Assembly (NCBI GenBank): GCA_937873665.1
Contig: CALMYW010000394.1
Location: 951,892-1,015,891 of the forward strand
Direction of reading: 5' to 3'
DNA from: an uncultured Sphingorhabdus sp.
GTDB lineage: Bacteria > Pseudomonadota > Alphaproteobacteria > Sphingomonadales > Sphingomonadaceae
Length of the DNA stretch: 64,000 nt
Each line of letters starts with the position of its first letter. The first letter of the stretch is position 1. Below the pieces are notes generated by a model. That model saw only the letters and a list, made by a program, of their open reading frames with translations, had not been told where the DNA came from and made no database searches. Below, piece by piece: positions 1 through 8,832 of the stretch. Made by a program: the position numbers and the translations under genes.

Positions 1-2
1 CC

Positions 3-860
3 CAGATATTATACGAAGTGGACAATGGCGTTGCGACGATCACGCTGCACCGGCCTGACAAGATGAATGCCTTCACCGGCACGATGATGAACGAGATGAT
101 TTCGGCCTTTGACGAGATCGACGCTGACGACAATGTCCGCGCCGTCATCGTCACCGGCCATGGCGACCGCGCCTTCTGCGCCGGGGCGGACCTGACGCCT
201 GATGATGGCAAGCATGTCTTTGCCAGTGGCGAAGCCGTTAGCGACCTCTCTGATGCCCGCGTGCGCGATGGCGGCGGTTTGCTGACCCTGCGCATTTACC
301 AGTGCAAGAAACCGGTGATCGCCGCCGTGAATGGCGCAGCCGTAGGCATCGGCGTTACCATGCAGCTTGCCATGGACATCCGCCTTGCCAGCGAAACCGC
401 TCGTTTCGGTTTTGTCTTTGCCCGTCGCGGCATCGTGCCCGAAGCTGCCTCAAGCTGGTTCCTGCCGCGCCTAGTCGGCCCGCAACAGGCACTGGAATGG
501 TGCTACACCGGCCGCATCTTTGATGCGCAGGAAGCGCTACGGGGCGGTCTCGTCCGCTCGGTGCATCCGGCAGATGAACTGCTCGCCGAGGCCCGCAAGC
601 TGGCCCGTGAAATCGCGGACAACACCGCACCCGTTTCGGTCGCGCTGACCCGTCATATGTTGTGGCGCAATGCCGCCCAGCCGCACCCGATGGAAGCGCA
701 CAAGATTGACAGCCGCGCCATCTATCGCCGGTCGCGTTCGGGTGATGCCAAAGAGGGCATTGCCAGCTTCCTTGAAAAGCGCCCGCCCAATTATCCGGAC
801 AAAGTATCCACAGACATGCCAGACTTCTTCCCTTGGTGGGAAGAACCGGTATATAAATGA
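3..860 (+). CDS. Enoyl-CoA hydratase/isomerase (crotonase) family protein, 5' end outside window
   Basis: The reading frame is open from base 3 (QILYEVDNGVATITLHRP), so the start lies left of the window; the GTG at 18 is only an internal codon. Family features seen are the N-terminal beta strand, the oxyanion-hole segment GDRAFCAGADL and the second block VNGAAVGIGVTMQLAMDIRLAS followed by PEAASSWFLPRLVG. Crotonases hydrate or isomerise 2-enoyl-CoA esters, usually as cytosolic oligomers. The protein ends FPWWEEP with a C-terminal tail normal for the family. A TetR regulator follows on the same strand and may control it. The exact substrate cannot be told from the sequence. Confidence 0.9.
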   Translation, partial: QILYEVDNGVATITLHRPDKMNAFTGTMMNEMISAFDEIDADDNVRAVIVTGHGDRAFCAGADLTPDDGKHVFASGEAVSDLSDARVRDGGGLLTLRIYQCKKPVIAAVNGAAVGIGVTMQLAMDIRLASETARFGFVFARRGIVPEAASSWFLPRLVGPQQALEWCYTGRIFDAQEALRGGLVRSVHPADELLAEARKLAREIADNTAPVSVALTRHMLWRNAAQPHPMEAHKIDSRAIYRRSRSGDAKEGIASFLEKRPPNYPDKVSTDMPDFFPWWEEPVYK

Positions 861-869
861 TTGATTAAG

Positions 870-893
870 GGGTCGGGATATCAAGCCCGACCC
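870..893 (+). terminator. Hairpin after the crotonase gene
   Basis: GGGTCGGG (870-877) and CCCGACCC (886-893) form a perfect 8-bp stem with an 8-base loop, ten bases after the stop codon. No T-run follows, so it may be a weak terminator or an mRNA-stabilising hairpin between the crotonase and the TetR gene. Confidence 0.4.
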
Positions 894-915
894 TCTACCC
901 CGGGGGAGTAAAGCC

Positions 916-1557
916 GTGGCGACAAACGGTCAGAAACTAGCCAGCGCCAATGAAGCGCAAAGCGGCGCGCGTGAGCAACTGCTCGAAGCGGCAAGCCAGA
1001 TCATGCGCGAAGGCGATACCATCGATCTTTCGCTGTCCGAATTGTCCTTACGTGCCGGGCTGAACAGCGCGCTGGTCAAATATTATTTCGGCAACAAGAA
1101 CGGGCTGATGCTGGCCCTGCTCGATCGCGACATGGGCAAGATTGTGGTCGAACTCAATGCGCTCGTGGCAAAGGACATGCCGCCGGAGGAAAAGCTTCGC
1201 CGCCATATCAGCGGGGTGATCGACACTTATTATACCTTCCCCTATCTCAACCGCCTGATGATGCGCATGGTGCGCGATGCCGCACCGATTGAGGCCGCAA
1301 GGATCGCCGAGCGCTATCTGAAGCCGCTCTCCGATGCTTATGACGTGCTGATCGAGGAAGGCGTGAAGGCCGGCAAGTTCCGCCCTGTCGATCCACAGCT
1401 ATTCTATTTCTCGGTGACGGGGGCCGCCGACCGCTTTTTCTCGGCACGGTTGGTTTTACGCCATTGCTATGACCAACACGACATTTCTCCCGAGATGCGC
1501 GACGCCTATCGCGAGCATACGATCGCGCTGATCATGCGGGGCTTGCTGGCGGACTAG
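916..1557 (+). CDS. TetR/AcrR family transcriptional regulator
   Basis: A 213-residue protein with an N-terminal helix-turn-helix (about residues 35-65; LSLSELSLRAGLNSALVKYY then FGNKNGLMLALLDRD), the usual TetR layout with a variable helical ligand domain behind it. The start is taken as GTG 916, after the purine-rich GGGGGAGTAAAG. It lies 55 bp downstream of a crotonase gene on the same strand, so a role in acyl-CoA metabolism is plausible but inferred. Ligand and operator are unknown. Its 3' end faces the convergent secreted-protein gene across a shared hairpin. Confidence 0.85.
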   Translation: MATNGQKLASANEAQSGAREQLLEAASQIMREGDTIDLSLSELSLRAGLNSALVKYYFGNKNGLMLALLDRDMGKIVVELNALVAKDMPPEEKLRRHISGVIDTYYTFPYLNRLMMRMVRDAAPIEAARIAERYLKPLSDAYDVLIEEGVKAGKFRPVDPQLFYFSVTGAADRFFSARLVLRHCYDQHDISPEMRDAYREHTIALIMRGLLAD

Positions 1558-1558
1558 G

Positions 1559-1584
1559 GCCGCAGCGCTTATTTCGGCTGCGGC
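1559..1584. terminator. Hairpin between convergent genes
   Basis: GCCGCAGC (1559-1566) pairs perfectly with GCTGCGGC (1577-1584). The hairpin sits where the TetR gene and the minus-strand secreted-protein gene converge and overlaps the 3' end of the latter. A bidirectional terminator role is inferred; no long T-run is visible. Confidence 0.4.
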
Positions 1585-2162
1585 AGCGCGCTGTCCTGCA
1601 ATTCTTTTTCAGCAGCGGCGTCAGCTTCTGCCTGCATACGTGCCTCGCGTTCCGCGCGTTCCTTTTCGAACTGCTGTACACGCTGCTCAACCAACTCTGC
1701 CTCGGCATCGATAGCAGACAGGCGCTTTTTGCGCTCGGCGGCAATCATGCGGCCAAAGGCCAAACCGGGATCTTGCTCTTTTTCAGCATAAGCCCGGTCG
1801 ATTTCCTTGAGCCCGCAGCCGGTGAACCCACCGCCGCCAGTGGGCGAGCAGCTCATCGTGCCTTCGCGTCCAACATATTCATAGGCGATCACACGGTTGG
1901 TCCAGGCTTCTTTGCGGGGATCGTTGATATCGTCACGCAGCGGGGTCGGAATACGATAACGATCGCCTTCGGAAAGTCGTGCGCAGACATTGATCGTATC
2001 CGCGCTGCTTTCCTCGCATTTATCCTCGCCATAGACGATGACCATGTTGATCTTTTCGGCATCGGGTGATGCAGTAGGGGCCTCGGCCTCCTGCGCGAAA
2101 GCGGGGGCAGCCATCAGCGCCAAGGCAGCGCTAAGGATCAGGGACGAGCGAAAAGTCATCAA
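1569..2162 (-). CDS. Secreted hypothetical protein with charged coiled-coil tail
   Basis: 197 residues. The N terminus is a clear Sec signal peptide (hydrophobic LILSAALALMAAPAFA, cleavage after AFA). Four cysteines (CEESS, VCARL, MSCSP, GCGLK) suggest disulfides in the periplasm. The C-terminal third, from about residue 135, is rich in A/E/K/R and reads as a coiled coil (LVEQRVQQFEKERAEREARM). I do not recognise a named domain and give no function. It stands alone, convergent with the TetR gene. Confidence 0.75.
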   Translation of the reverse strand: MMTFRSSLILSAALALMAAPAFAQEAEAPTASPDAEKINMVIVYGEDKCEESSADTINVCARLSEGDRYRIPTPLRDDINDPRKEAWTNRVIAYEYVGREGTMSCSPTGGGGFTGCGLKEIDRAYAEKEQDPGLAFGRMIAAERKKRLSAIDAEAELVEQRVQQFEKERAEREARMQAEADAAAEKELQDSALPQPK

Positions 2163-2239
2163 TTTACTCCAATATCTGCCTTGGGCTTAGGCCCTGTAGT
2201 CTGAATGGCAAATGAAATCGGGCCATGCATTGACCAGGG

Positions 2240-2764
2240 TCAAATCCGTTTTGAAAGGGCTATTGCCGCGCGACAGCCTAAGCGGATTGCAGCGCTCATC
2301 AATGGATAGACAGGGGCCCGTTCGGCCCCGGCCGCGAGTGCTGCTTCTTTATGCTCGACTTCTTCCTGCCGGAATTCCTCAATCATGCTGGACAACGCCG
2401 GATCACTATCCCCCAGTTCGGCAAGCTGCTCTCGATAATGGGCGTCGATTTCGGTCTCAACCGCCACGGTGCAGGCCATCGCGGCTTCAGGCCCGATAGC
2501 AGCGGTCACCGCCCCCAGCGCAAAACCCGCGACATTCCAAAAGGGTTGCAATGCTGTCGGGCGCACGCCGCGTTCGGCCATGATGCGGTCGAAGGCGTCG
2601 AGATGCCGCCGCTCCTGCTCGGCCATATGCGCGATTTCGCGGCCCATCGGGTGGCGATCACCCAACATCGCCAGCTGGCCGGCGTAAATGCGGGTGGCAC
2701 CATATTCGCCCGCCTGATCGACACGGATCATGCTGGCCTTTGCCGAAGCCTGATTGGCAATCAT
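2240..2764 (-). CDS. coq7: Demethoxyubiquinone hydroxylase (COQ7/CLK-1 family)
   Basis: 174 residues. The protein is a carboxylate-bridged diiron oxygenase that adds the C6 hydroxyl in ubiquinone biosynthesis at the inner membrane. The iron ligands are visible: the Glu in DQAGEYGATRIYAGQ, EQERRH, the Glu in VETEID, and EEVEHK, giving the two E...ExxH halves of the family. Length fits bacterial COQ7. Its ATG overlaps the stop of dsbB by four bases (ATGA), so the two are translationally coupled; a redox and respiratory link between them is reasonable. Confidence 0.93.
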   Translation of the reverse strand: MIANQASAKASMIRVDQAGEYGATRIYAGQLAMLGDRHPMGREIAHMAEQERRHLDAFDRIMAERGVRPTALQPFWNVAGFALGAVTAAIGPEAAMACTVAVETEIDAHYREQLAELGDSDPALSSMIEEFRQEEVEHKEAALAAGAERAPVYPLMSAAIRLGCRAAIALSKRI

Positions 2765-3240
2765 GCCTGCGCTCCCTTACGTAAAAGCCCGAAAATGGCG
2801 AAGGCGCCAAATGTCGAAATCAGGAAATTATATCCTGCGAGCGATATGCCGAACAGCGTCCACGGTGCAATGTCACAGCGGATCAGCGGGGCGTTGAGGA
2901 TGGCGTCCAGCACTTCCTTGCCACTGCCCGGTGCCACTGTGGAGGAGCAGGTGGTGATTCCTTCCCACCAGCCATATTCGACCCCGGCATGATAGCCGCC
3001 AATCAGACCGCTGGTCAGGATGGCGAGTGCTGCGAGCAGGACCAATGTTTTGCGGAGCCCTTGGCCACTCGCAACAAACGCCGCCAGCGCCAGCGGCAAG
3101 GCGGCAAAATGTGGCCAGCGTTGCCACCAGCACATCTCACACGGATAGAGCCCGCCAATATATTGCGATGCATAGGCCCCGCCGAGGAGCCCCAATGGAA
3201 GCAGAAGCGCCAGCCAGCGCGCACGATCGAAACCGGTCAT
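2761..3240 (-). CDS. dsbB: Disulfide bond formation protein B
   Basis: 159 residues with four hydrophobic membrane segments. The periplasmic CxxC (YPCEMCWWQRWPH, about residues 33-45) and the second cysteine pair (TTCSSTVAPG and LIRCDIAPW) are both present. DsbB re-oxidises DsbA and passes electrons to ubiquinone in the inner membrane. The gene overlaps coq7 by ATGA, which places a quinone-making enzyme in the same transcript. The upstream region holds a REP-type palindrome pair and then the ctpA 3' end. Confidence 0.93.
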   Translation of the reverse strand: MTGFDRARWLALLLPLGLLGGAYASQYIGGLYPCEMCWWQRWPHFAALPLALAAFVASGQGLRKTLVLLAALAILTSGLIGGYHAGVEYGWWEGITTCSSTVAPGSGKEVLDAILNAPLIRCDIAPWTLFGISLAGYNFLISTFGAFAIFGLLRKGAQA

Positions 3241-3277
3241 GGGTTGGTGATTAGACCAAGATTTTATGAAATGAAAT

Positions 3278-3385
3278 CGTCATTCCCGCGAAGGCGGGAA
3301 ACGAAGTGATCGGAGAACAATCCATCACCTGCTGTCCAAATTTCAACGGACGGTGATGGACCCCCGCCTTCGCGGGGGTGACGAC
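3278..3385. repeat. REP-type bipartite palindromic element
   Basis: Two hairpins with the same core in inverted orientation: TTCCCGCGAAGGCGGGAA (3283-3300) and CCCCCGCCTTCGCGGGGG (3361-3378). Between them TCCATCACC (from 3321) pairs with GGTGATGGA (ends 3360). The outer ends CGTCATTCCC and GGGGGTGACGA are also mutually complementary. This is the layout of a bacterial REP doublet. It lies between dsbB and ctpA, both on the minus strand, where it could end or stabilise transcripts. Confidence 0.75.
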
Positions 3386-3412
3386 ATTCGAATGGCAAGG
3401 AATGCGGATATC

Positions 3413-4762
3413 CTAATTGCGCTTGCCAGTCTTGGCTTGGGTGTTTGCAAGGCGCGTACTGGTGCCCAGACGCGCGATGGTTTGCATCGCATAGTGAAGC
3501 TGGAAATCCTCGATGCCCTGCTTTTTCAGCTCTTCCGCCGATTGGGAAAAGCGCGGATCGTCCTTGCCATCACTTTCCAGACTTTTGTCATCGGCCAAAT
3601 TCTCGTTGACCAAGTGGCGACGCAGGTCGGATTCGCGCACGGCGACGCGCTTGCGGTAATCGGGATCGGAAATCTGCGGCACTGCCACATCGGGCTTCAC
3701 CCCGCCTTCCTGCACCGAGCGGCCCGACGGCAAGTGATAACGGGCAACCGTCAAGCGCAGACCGGTTTCGCGCGAGAGCGGCAGCACGTTTTGCACGGAG
3801 CCCTTGCCAAAACTGCGCTCACCCATGACCAGCGCACGGCGATGATCCTGCAATGCACCCGCAACGATTTCGGAGGCCGAGGCCGATCCGGCATCGACCA
3901 GCACAATCACCGGTTTGCCGCCCGTCACATCGCCCTTGACCGCCTGTTCGGCGAACCAGCGGTTGACGACCACCTTGTCGCGGCCACGTTCGGAGACGAT
4001 TTCACCCTTGTCGAGGAAAGCGTCGGACACCTTGACGGCCTCTTCCAAGATGCCGCCGGGGTTGGAACGCAGATCGACCACATAGCCTTGCGGCTTGCCG
4101 CCCAGCTGACGCTCAATGCCCTTGATCGCGGCGACCACATCCTCACCGGTTTCTTCCGAGAAGCCGGTTATGGTGATTACGCCGATCTTGTCCTTCACCT
4201 CCCACTTCACCGGCTTCAGGTCGATGATCGCACGGGTGATGGTAAGGTCGAACGGCTCGTCGCGACCGGGGCGAAAGATGGTGAGCTTGATTGACGTGCC
4301 GGGCGTGCCGCGCATCCGGTTGACCGCATCGTCGACCGTTCCGCCGACAATCAGTTCGCCGTCAAGATGGGTGATATAGTCGCCAGCCTTGATACCGGCC
4401 TTGTCAGCCGGAGTGTCTGCGGTGGGGGCGATAACCTTGATCGCGCCGTCCTCCTGCGTCACCGACAGACCGAGGCCGCCATATTCGCCTTCGATCTGGG
4501 TCTGCAGGTCGCGAAAATTGCTTTCATCCAGAAATGCGCTGTGCGGATCGAGGGTGTTGAGCATCCCCTGTATCGCGCCCTTCATCAGCTGCTCGTCATC
4601 GACCTTGTCGACATAATTGGCGCGCACCTTTTTATAGACCGCGATGAACTCGTCCATATCGCGCAGCGGATCGTCCTTGCGCTGCTGTGCACCGATTGAG
4701 GTTGACGCGAGCGCGCCCACAACAAAAGCGGTAATTCCGGTGGTGAGAAGCTTGCTCTTCAT
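3413..4762 (-). CDS. ctpA: Carboxy-terminal processing peptidase, S41 family
   Basis: 449 residues from ATG 4762, chosen because AGGAAAG lies at good spacing; an ATG six codons upstream is also open. A signal sequence (TTGITAFVVGALASTSIGA) is followed by a PDZ domain (about residues 90-165) and the S41 core. The catalytic Ser is in DAGSASASEIVAG and the Lys in ERSFGKGSVQ, the Ser/Lys dyad of CtpA. It cuts C-terminal tails of periplasmic proteins and often controls murein hydrolases. The EnvC-like gene sits immediately upstream, as in many alphaproteobacteria. Confidence 0.93.
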   Translation of the reverse strand: MKSKLLTTGITAFVVGALASTSIGAQQRKDDPLRDMDEFIAVYKKVRANYVDKVDDEQLMKGAIQGMLNTLDPHSAFLDESNFRDLQTQIEGEYGGLGLSVTQEDGAIKVIAPTADTPADKAGIKAGDYITHLDGELIVGGTVDDAVNRMRGTPGTSIKLTIFRPGRDEPFDLTITRAIIDLKPVKWEVKDKIGVITITGFSEETGEDVVAAIKGIERQLGGKPQGYVVDLRSNPGGILEEAVKVSDAFLDKGEIVSERGRDKVVVNRWFAEQAVKGDVTGGKPVIVLVDAGSASASEIVAGALQDHRRALVMGERSFGKGSVQNVLPLSRETGLRLTVARYHLPSGRSVQEGGVKPDVAVPQISDPDYRKRVAVRESDLRRHLVNENLADDKSLESDGKDDPRFSQSAEELKKQGIEDFQLHYAMQTIARLGTSTRLANTQAKTGKRN

Positions 4763-4921
4763 CGCGTTCTTTCCTGCCAAACCGAGTCCATTTCGGTAGC
4801 GTCGGCTATATCGTGCCCCCGCTATATGGTGAAAGCCTATTTACCACGAAAGAGGGTTAACTGCCGACAAGCGACAATTTGCTGACGATAGCATGAACCT
4901 TTGCTGACAGCCGCCTGCGGG

Positions 4922-6070
4922 TCAGCCGAGCAGCGCTGCAATATCGATAAGCCGTCCGTTGCGGCGCAATTCCACCATGATTTCAGGTTCTTCGTCGCCC
5001 GCTTTACCGATTATACTGCCCTGGCGCACTTGCGATCCCGCTTCAACGCCCAGCCGCTCAATCCCGGTAACAAGGGTTGCCCAGCCATTACCATGTTCGA
5101 CGATCACGATGTTGCCGAAACTGCGATAGCGGCCCGCAAATGTCACTTTTCCTGCAGCAGGAGCGACGACCCGCGCGCCCGGTTCGACTGCCAGACGGAT
5201 GCCACGCTCACGATAGCCAGTCGGGTTGAGTTCACCGAAGCCCGAAACGACGCGCCCGCGAGCGGGCAGGATGAAGGCTCCGGCAGATTCGGATCGGGCT
5301 TTGCCACCGCCCAGCCTCGGCTGCGGACCGGAATATTCAGCGAGCTCTGCCGCAATTTGGCCGCTCTCCCGATCAGCGTCGATGCGCTCGACAAGATCGC
5401 GGGCACGTTCGCCTTGCCCAATGGCGCGCTCGAACTCGATGGCAGCGTCTGCATTGAGGCTGAGCGCCTTGCCGCGACTATCGCTTTCGAGTGCAGCCAG
5501 CGCCTTACTGCGGCTGGCAAGGTCCAGACGCGCCTTGCCGAGTGCGGTTATCGCGACACGCTCCTGCTTCTGCAATTCGCGCTGGATCTCCATCTGATCG
5601 CGCAAGGCCGAAGTTCGGCTGGCTATGACAGGCTCGATCGACGCCATGGCCGCACGCAGGCGGACATAATCGCGGCGGTCGCCGGGCCGTGCGAGCAACA
5701 GCGACACCGGCTGACGGGTCATGTTCTGCAACAATGCGTTGAGGCGCAACATTGGCGCATTGGCTTCGCCGAGCAGGGCAGCCTGCGCACGCTGGCGTCT
5801 GGAAATGACGGCGATTCTGGCGCGTGCGGTAGCGATCTGTGCACTGGCCGCATCGATTTCAGCCCCGAGCGCGGCACGGCGGGCGACCAACCGGTCGGCG
5901 GTTGCTTCGGCATTGGCAGCTTCCTGACGCAGCGTTTCGCTGCGCGCTTCGGCCGCGGCCGCGCGCTTCTTGGCTTCGCGCAGGGCATCGACATCGCTCT
6001 GCCCGGCAGCGGCTGCGGTCAGCAACCCGCTCAAACCCAAAGTCGCCAAGAAAAGCCTTTGCCACCCCAT
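4922..6070 (-). CDS. EnvC-like murein hydrolase activator with degenerate LytM domain
   Basis: 382 residues from ATG 6070, chosen because it begins directly with a signal peptide (MGWQRLFLATLGLSGLLTAAAA) and lies just 4 bp after the rlmH stop. A long coiled coil (about residues 20-240) leads to an M23/LytM fold at the C terminus (GRVVSGFGELN onward). The zinc ligands are missing: the usual GxHxGxD is RERGIRLAV and the usual HLHFE is EIMVELR. That matches EnvC-type activators, which switch on amidases at the division site rather than cutting peptidoglycan themselves. Confidence 0.85.
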   Translation of the reverse strand: MGWQRLFLATLGLSGLLTAAAAGQSDVDALREAKKRAAAAEARSETLRQEAANAEATADRLVARRAALGAEIDAASAQIATARARIAVISRRQRAQAALLGEANAPMLRLNALLQNMTRQPVSLLLARPGDRRDYVRLRAAMASIEPVIASRTSALRDQMEIQRELQKQERVAITALGKARLDLASRSKALAALESDSRGKALSLNADAAIEFERAIGQGERARDLVERIDADRESGQIAAELAEYSGPQPRLGGGKARSESAGAFILPARGRVVSGFGELNPTGYRERGIRLAVEPGARVVAPAAGKVTFAGRYRSFGNIVIVEHGNGWATLVTGIERLGVEAGSQVRQGSIIGKAGDEEPEIMVELRRNGRLIDIAALLG

Positions 6071-6074
6071 GAAG

Positions 6075-6497
6075 CTATCCTTCGCGATGATAGGGGTGGT
6101 TGGCAAGTATCGATGTTGCCCGATAGAGCTGTTCAGCGAGCATCGCGCGCGCCATCAGGTGCGGCCATGTTGCCCGGCCAAAAGCAATCAGCTTATCGGC
6201 AACAGCACGGTCTGCATCGTCAAAACCGTCCGCAGCCCCAAGGCAAAAGCGTACTTCGGCGACGCCTTCGTCGCGCCAGCGTTCGAGCAATTTGGCGAGA
6301 TCCATTGAAGAGAGATGGTCGCCCTTTTCATCGAGCAGCACTGTCCGGCTGCCCCGTTCTGCAGGTGGCACATTTCCACCGCGATCCGGCAATTCTGTGA
6401 GTTTGTACGGCCATGTAAGGCGCTTTAGATAGCGGTCAACAAGCTCGCTTTCGGGGGAGCGCCCGATCTTGCCGCGCGCGATAATGTGCAGCCGCAT
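6075..6497 (-). CDS. rlmH: 23S rRNA pseudouridine-1915 N3-methyltransferase
   Basis: 140 residues, the usual size of RlmH. The SPOUT-family markers are visible: the N-terminal IIARGKIGRSPESELVDRYLKR, the loop FCLGAADGFDDADRA, and the C-terminal LAEQLYRATSILANHPYHR. The enzyme methylates the pseudouridine at position 1915 of 23S rRNA on 70S ribosomes, using S-adenosylmethionine at a knotted C-terminal site. It follows rsfS on the same strand, a conserved ribosome-related neighbourhood. Confidence 0.95.
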   Translation of the reverse strand: MRLHIIARGKIGRSPESELVDRYLKRLTWPYKLTELPDRGGNVPPAERGSRTVLLDEKGDHLSSMDLAKLLERWRDEGVAEVRFCLGAADGFDDADRAVADKLIAFGRATWPHLMARAMLAEQLYRATSILANHPYHREG

Positions 6498-6537
6498 GGC
6501 GGTCCCCTCTCGATAAATAGGGACAGTCCCTATTTAA

Positions 6538-6936
6538 TCAGGCGTTCAGTGCCTCGGGCGCGTCGCCGAAGCCCCACATCCGTTCAAGATTGTAGAAGCT
6601 GCGCACTTCGGGCCGGAACAGGTGCACGACAACATCTTCGGCATCGATCAGCACCCAATCGGCGCTCGGCAAGCCCTCGATATGCGCGTTGCGCCCTGCC
6701 TTTTTGATTCTTTCGGCAAGCTTCTGCGCCATCGAAGCCACTTGTCGACTCGAACGGCCACTCGCCACGACCATATAGTCGGCGATGCTGCTCTTGCCTT
6801 GAAGCGGGATGGAAACGACCTCTTGCGCCTGATCGTCGTCGAGCGACTGGAGGATGAGTTTGTGCAGTTCGTCAGGCTGCAGGACAGGTCCCTTTTTTGC
6901 GGCCTTGCCGCCGGGGACTGTAGCGAGTTCTATCAA
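6538..6936 (-). CDS. rsfS: Ribosomal silencing factor RsfS
   Basis: 132 residues with the RsfS/Iojap core: KLILQSLDDDQAQEVVSIPL, SIADYMVVASGRSSRQV, and the C-terminal DWVLIDAEDVVVHLF...RSFYNLERMW. RsfS binds ribosomal protein uL14 and blocks subunit joining in slow growth. An extra 15-20 residues precede the core; a later start is possible, but no better codon is obvious. It sits 9 bp behind nadD and 40 bp before rlmH, the usual order. Confidence 0.95.
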   Translation of the reverse strand: MIELATVPGGKAAKKGPVLQPDELHKLILQSLDDDQAQEVVSIPLQGKSSIADYMVVASGRSSRQVASMAQKLAERIKKAGRNAHIEGLPSADWVLIDAEDVVVHLFRPEVRSFYNLERMWGFGDAPEALNA

Positions 6937-6945
6937 AATTGCTCC

Positions 6946-7575
6946 TTAATACAAAACATTGTGGGTAACGCCGTCGATGACGCGCTTGCCGTCATAGTCG
7001 CGATGCCAAAGAGGGTTGGCCTGGCGAACCGCCGTGGCCGAGCGTGGATCGGGGCGAAAGCGCAGGAATACAAGCGCCGGTGTGCTCCACATCGTCCAAT
7101 TAAGCCGCTGGTCCGGACGCCGGACATACCGCCTGAGCCAGGCCATTGCGGGGCCCGCAACAGCATGCATCTCATAGCCCGGACGGGCGATAACCGCAAT
7201 CGGCATTAAACGGGCGATGTCGCGCCAGCGGCGCCAGCGTGTGAAATTTGCCACATTGTCCGCTCCCATGATCCAGATGAAGCGACGCTTGGGATAGCGG
7301 CGAACCAGCTTGCGCAGCGTATCGATGGTGTAACGCGTTCCCATTTGCGCTTCGACCGCGGTGGCGCGGATCGGCGCGCGGCGGGCCATTTTTTTGGCCG
7401 AAGCAAGCCGTGCCTTGTGCGAGGCCATGTCTTTCGCATGGGCCTTTAGCGGGTTTCCGGGAGAAACCAGCCACCAGATTTCATCCAGATCAAGCGCGTC
7501 GAGCGCGAACAGGCTGATCGAACGATGCCCGCCATGCGCCGGGTTGAACGATCCGCCGAGAAGGCCGGTCAGCAT
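6946..7575 (-). CDS. nadD: Nicotinate-nucleotide adenylyltransferase
   Basis: 209 residues. The nucleotidyltransferase signature is at the N terminus (LLGGSFNPAHGGHRSIS, the GxFxPxHxGH motif), and the C-terminal ATP site shows the SxTxxR-type block (PRSATAVRQ). The enzyme makes nicotinate adenine dinucleotide from NaMN and ATP in NAD synthesis. The stop of proA lies one base upstream of the start, so the genes are probably co-transcribed and coupled. Confidence 0.94.
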   Translation of the reverse strand: MLTGLLGGSFNPAHGGHRSISLFALDALDLDEIWWLVSPGNPLKAHAKDMASHKARLASAKKMARRAPIRATAVEAQMGTRYTIDTLRKLVRRYPKRRFIWIMGADNVANFTRWRRWRDIARLMPIAVIARPGYEMHAVAGPAMAWLRRYVRRPDQRLNWTMWSTPALVFLRFRPDPRSATAVRQANPLWHRDYDGKRVIDGVTHNVLY

Positions 7576-8832
7576 TTAGGGCCGCGTCTGTCCCGAGCCG
7601 TGTACCAGCCACTTATAGGTGGTCAGCCCTTCGAGTGCGACCGGGCCACGTGCGTGCAGCCTACCGGTGGCAATGCCGATTTCAGCGCCCAGGCCGAATT
7701 CACCGCCATCGGCATATTGCGTCGAGGCATTGTGCATCACAATCGCGCTGTCCACGCCCGAAAGGAAGTCTGCCGCCGCCGCTGAGTCATTGGTGATGAT
7801 GCTTTCAGTGTGCTGCGAGCCATAGCGGGCAATATGTTCGATCGCCTCATCGACGCCCGACACCATCTTTGCCGATACAATGGCGTCGAGATATTCAGTA
7901 CCCCAATCCTCTTCACTCACCGGCACTGTGCGGGCATCAAGTTCCATCAGCATGTCGTCGGCGCGCACTTCACAGCCCGCGTCAAGCAAAGCGCCGATCA
8001 GCCGCGCGGGTTCGGGATAATCCTGATCGATCAGCACCGTTTCGGTCGCTCCACAAATACCGGTGCGACGCATCTTGGCGTTGACCGCTATCGCCTCCGC
8101 CATCGCCGGATCGGCCTTGGCGTGAATATAAGTATGGCAGATGCCATCGAGATGCGCGAGCACGGGAACGCGGGCCTCATCCTGCACGCGTGCCACCAAC
8201 GACTTGCCGCCGCGCGGGATCACCATGTCAATCTGCCCCTGCGCCTTCAAGAGGGCGCCGACAGCCGCACGGTCCTGCGTTGGAACGAGTTGTACCGCAT
8301 CGGCGGGAAGACCCGCTTTGACAATGCCTTCAACCATCGCCGCGTGGATCGCACGGTTGCTGTGCACCGCTTCGCTGCCACCGCGCAGGATCACCGCATT
8401 GCCCGAACGCAGCCCGAGTGCAGCGGCATCGGCAGTCACATTGGGGCGACTTTCATAGATGATCGCGAGCACACCGACGGGCACACGGACGCGCTCCATG
8501 ACAAGGCCATTGGGCCGTTCGCTACGGTCAATCACCTGCCCGACTGGATCGGCCAGATGCGCGACCTGCTCGACAGCCGAGGCGATACCCTCGATCCGGC
8601 CTTCATCCAGTTTCAGCCGGTCAAGCATTGCCGCCGACAGGCCGTTTGCCGCACCAGCCTCCATGTCGATCGCATTGGCTTTCAAAATCGTCGGTGCAGC
8701 GGCACGCAAAGCTGTAGCAGCAGCCAACAACGCTTCGGCTTTCTGCGCATCGCTGGCACGCGCAACTATGCGCGCGGACGCACGGGCTTTAGCCGTCATA
8801 GCGGCGACAATCTGGGTGGCATCTTCACTCAT
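7576..8832 (-). CDS. proA: Glutamate-5-semialdehyde dehydrogenase (gamma-glutamyl phosphate reductase)
   Basis: 418 residues from ATG 8832, chosen for the AGGAAG six bases upstream; an open extension of 18 codons lacks such a site. The aldehyde dehydrogenase fold is clear: YESRPNVTADAAALGLRSGN, the catalytic Cys in RRTGICGATETVLI, and the C-terminal GIGTGRLHARGP-like segment. It reduces gamma-glutamyl phosphate with NADPH, the second step of proline synthesis. It leads the proA-nadD-rsfS-rlmH-envC-like run on the minus strand. Confidence 0.95.
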   Translation of the reverse strand: MSEDATQIVAAMTAKARASARIVARASDAQKAEALLAAATALRAAAPTILKANAIDMEAGAANGLSAAMLDRLKLDEGRIEGIASAVEQVAHLADPVGQVIDRSERPNGLVMERVRVPVGVLAIIYESRPNVTADAAALGLRSGNAVILRGGSEAVHSNRAIHAAMVEGIVKAGLPADAVQLVPTQDRAAVGALLKAQGQIDMVIPRGGKSLVARVQDEARVPVLAHLDGICHTYIHAKADPAMAEAIAVNAKMRRTGICGATETVLIDQDYPEPARLIGALLDAGCEVRADDMLMELDARTVPVSEEDWGTEYLDAIVSAKMVSGVDEAIEHIARYGSQHTESIITNDSAAAADFLSGVDSAIVMHNASTQYADGGEFGLGAEIGIATGRLHARGPVALEGLTTYKWLVHGSGQTRP

